In this document: positions 62,563 to 64,000 of the stretch, in pieces
Numbering within the stretch: the stretch's first letter is position 1
Layout: the number at the start of each line of letters is the position of its first letter
DNA from: Candidatus Kuenenia stuttgartensis
GTDB taxonomy: Bacteria > Pseudomonadota > Alphaproteobacteria > SMXS01
NCBI GenBank assembly: GCA_943329845.2
Contig: CALQFM020000009.1
Coordinates: forward strand, 19,867 to 83,866
Length of the DNA stretch: 64,000 nucleotides
Direction: 5' to 3'
Position numbers and translations under genes: made by a program
The notes under the pieces: generated by a model
What the model was told of the DNA's origin: nothing
Seen by the model: only the letters and a program-made list of their open reading frames with translations
Databases searched by the model: none

Positions 62563-63994
62563 GATCGTGTCCCACCGCGTGGTGTAACTGCGGCGATGTG
62601 GTCACCGCGCTCTCCGGCGGGGCCGGGTTGATCAGACGGCCACGGCGGGCAGGCTGACGAGGGGATCATCGCTCAACGGCGCGAGCGTTTCCACTGTCAT
62701 GTAGCGCGACCGTTGGACGGCCCACTCGTCGTTCTGTTCGAGCAGGATGGCGCCGACCAGCCGGATGATGGCGGCCTCGTTTGGGAAGATGCCGACCACC
62801 TCGGTGCGGCGCTTGATCTCGCCGTTGAGCCGCTCGATGGGATTGTTGGAGTGCAGCTTGGTGCGGTGCTCCTTGGGGAAGGCCATGTAGGCCAGAACGT
62901 CGGTCTCTGCGGCGTCCATGAAGCCGGCGAGCTTGGGCACGCGGGGCCGCAGCTGATCGGCGACCTGACGCCATTGAGCCTTGGCGGCGGCCTCGTCGTC
63001 CTGGGCGAAGGCGGTGCCGACGAAGGCCGAGACCACCCGGCGCTGGGTCTTGCCGGCATGGGCCAGGGCGTTCCTCATAAAGTGGACGCGGCAGCGCTGC
63101 CAGGTGCACGAGAGCACTCTGGACACCGCCGCCTTGATGCCCTCGTGGGCGTCGGAGATGACCAGCTTCACCCCGCGCAGGCCGCGCCGGGTCAGCTTGC
63201 GCAGGAACTCGATCCAGAACGTCGCCGCCTCGGAGACGCCGATGTCCATGCCCAGGACCTCGCGCCGGCCGTCTGAGTTGACGCCCACGGCGATGATCAC
63301 CGCCACCGAGACGATGCGCCCGTTCTGACGGACTTTCAGATAGGTGGCGTCGATCCAGATGTAGGGCCAGTCGCCCTCGATCGGCCGATCCAGGAAGGTG
63401 TGCACCCGTTCATCGATCTCCTCACACAGCCGGCTGACCTGGCTCTTGGAGATGCCGCTCATGCCCATCGCCTTGACCAGATCGTCAACCGAACGGGTCG
63501 AGATGCCCTGGATGTAGGCCTCCTGGATCACCGCCGTCAGCGCCTTCTCCGCCAGCCGCCGGGGCTCCAGAAAGCCGGGGAAATAGCTGCCCTTCCTGAG
63601 CTTGGGGATGCGCAGTTCCACCGTCCCGGCCCGGGTCTCCCAGCCGCGGTCCCGGTAGCCGTTGCGCTGCGCCAGCCGCTCGGGGCTCTTCTCGCCATGA
63701 GCGGCCCCGGTAAGCCCGCCCACCTCCAACTCCATCAGTCGCTCGGCGGCGAAGCCGATCATCTCGCGCAAAATATCGGCGTCGGCGCTCTTCTCCATCA
63801 ACCCGCGCAGGGCCATGATCTCGTCGGTCATCTTCGGTTCCTTGGTTCAGGTTTGAGCCCACAAACCCAACCCTACCGAAGACCGTGGAGGACCACCGCA
63901 GCACCGCTCACTCGCTACTGCGCCCCGTGATGGGCGCGCTGCGCGAGCGGCGCTGCTACCGCCGGCGAGTTACACCACGTCAAGGGACACGACC
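62563..63994 (-). mobile_element. Complete IS256-family insertion sequence
   Basis: The element is about 1432 bp and holds one transposase gene on the minus strand. Terminal inverted repeats of 27 bp (62563-62589 and 63968-63994) agree at 22 positions; the core GTGGTGTAACT and the outer TCGTGTCCC are the same in both. It is flanked by a direct repeat of GGCTCG(CA). Intact ends and a full-length transposase suggest a recent and possibly active insertion. Confidence 0.92.
62632..63831 (-). CDS. IS256-family (mutator-type) transposase
   Basis: A 399-residue transposase of normal length. The DDE catalytic residues lie in [16 protein letters not shown] (first Asp), [17 protein letters not shown] (second Asp) and [20 protein letters not shown] (Glu). 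The Mut-type signature [17 protein letters not shown] is present. An N-terminal DNA-binding helix region with [20 protein letters not shown] precedes it. GGAACC lies before the ATG. The frame has no break. Confidence 0.96.
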   Translation of the reverse strand: MTDEIMALRGLMEKSADADILREMIGFAAERLMELEVGGLTGAAHGEKSPERLAQRNGYRDRGWETRAGTVELRIPKLRKGSYFPGFLEPRRLAEKALTAVIQEAYIQGISTRSVDDLVKAMGMSGISKSQVSRLCEEIDERVHTFLDRPIEGDWPYIWIDATYLKVRQNGRIVSVAVIIAVGVNSDGRREVLGMDIGVSEAATFWIEFLRKLTRRGLRGVKLVISDAHEGIKAAVSRVLSCTWQRCRVHFMRNALAHAGKTQRRVVSAFVGTAFAQDDEAAAKAQWRQVADQLRPRVPKLAGFMDAAETDVLAYMAFPKEHRTKLHSNNPIERLNGEIKRRTEVVGIFPNEAAIIRLVGAILLEQNDEWAVQRSRYMTVETLAPLSDDPLVSLPAVAV

Positions 63995-64000
63995 GGCTCG
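63968..64000. repeat. Right inverted repeat and partial target duplication
   Basis: 63968-63994 is the right inverted repeat of the IS256-type element, pairing with 62563-62589. 63995-64000 (GGCTCG) repeats the start of the left target duplication; the rest is cut by the window end. Confidence 0.85.

Overview
The window is 64 kb of GC-rich bacterial DNA, densely coded on both strands. It most likely comes from an alphaproteobacterium: it has a SecD-SecF fusion, TonB-dependent receptors, a tonB-exbB-exbD-exbD-TPR operon, a class Ia NrdB and many short-chain dehydrogenase, SnoaL-like and P450 genes. This placement rests on gene content, not on a marker tree. No rRNA, tRNA or CRISPR array was seen.

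Layout. 0-6.6 kb: the 3' end of nrdB, a thioesterase followed by two small secreted ExbD-like proteins, and an RND efflux pair. 6.9-15.8 kb: a lytic transglycosylase of MltF type, a PhoD-like phosphatase, two TonB-dependent receptors and a SnoaL-like protein. 16-19.4 kb: rlmJ, then a rearranged stretch with a GNAT remnant, a transglutaminase gene that runs on into a P450 gene, and a 5'-truncated PRC-barrel remnant. 19.4-27.4 kb: an AI-2E family transporter, the TonB energy-transduction operon, a two-component system and a His-rich exported protein. 27.5-31.1 kb: secDF, uppP and tatA.

31.2-36.2 kb holds a tightly overlapping operon: a VanX-type dipeptidase, a BshA-like glycosyltransferase, an unrecognised 396-residue protein, a BshB-like deacetylase and an ATP-grasp ligase. 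BshA and BshB are the first two enzymes of bacillithiol synthesis, so this looks like a bacillithiol-type (GlcN-malate) pathway with an unusual last step. A glutathione S-transferase gene abuts it.

36.8-48 kb is a P450 island. Two tandem copies of a two-gene unit each pair a canonical P450 with a P450-fold homologue that has lost the heme-ligand cysteine. The two units share a leader motif at the same distance from the start codon. Around them lie two different ferredoxins, a further P450, a Tat-signal short-chain dehydrogenase, a SnoaL-like protein and a Crp/Fnr regulator broken by an in-frame TAA. Together with the TonB receptors and acyl-CoA and flavin enzymes, this suggests oxidation of a hydrophobic substrate, which cannot be named from sequence.

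48.8-62.2 kb: an XRE-cupin regulator, a methyltransferase, small stress-type proteins (CsbD, DUF6481), a CVNH-domain protein, and a signalling block. The block has a STAS protein with a GPP34 protein, divergent from an RsbW-like ATPase followed by MCP, CheW, CheR-TPR, CheW and a CheA with duplicated Hpt domains. The order resembles the Wsp system, but CheA lacks its C-terminal P5 and receiver parts, and no CheB or GGDEF output follows. The window ends with an LLM-class oxidoreductase and a complete IS256-family element with visible inverted repeats and target duplication.
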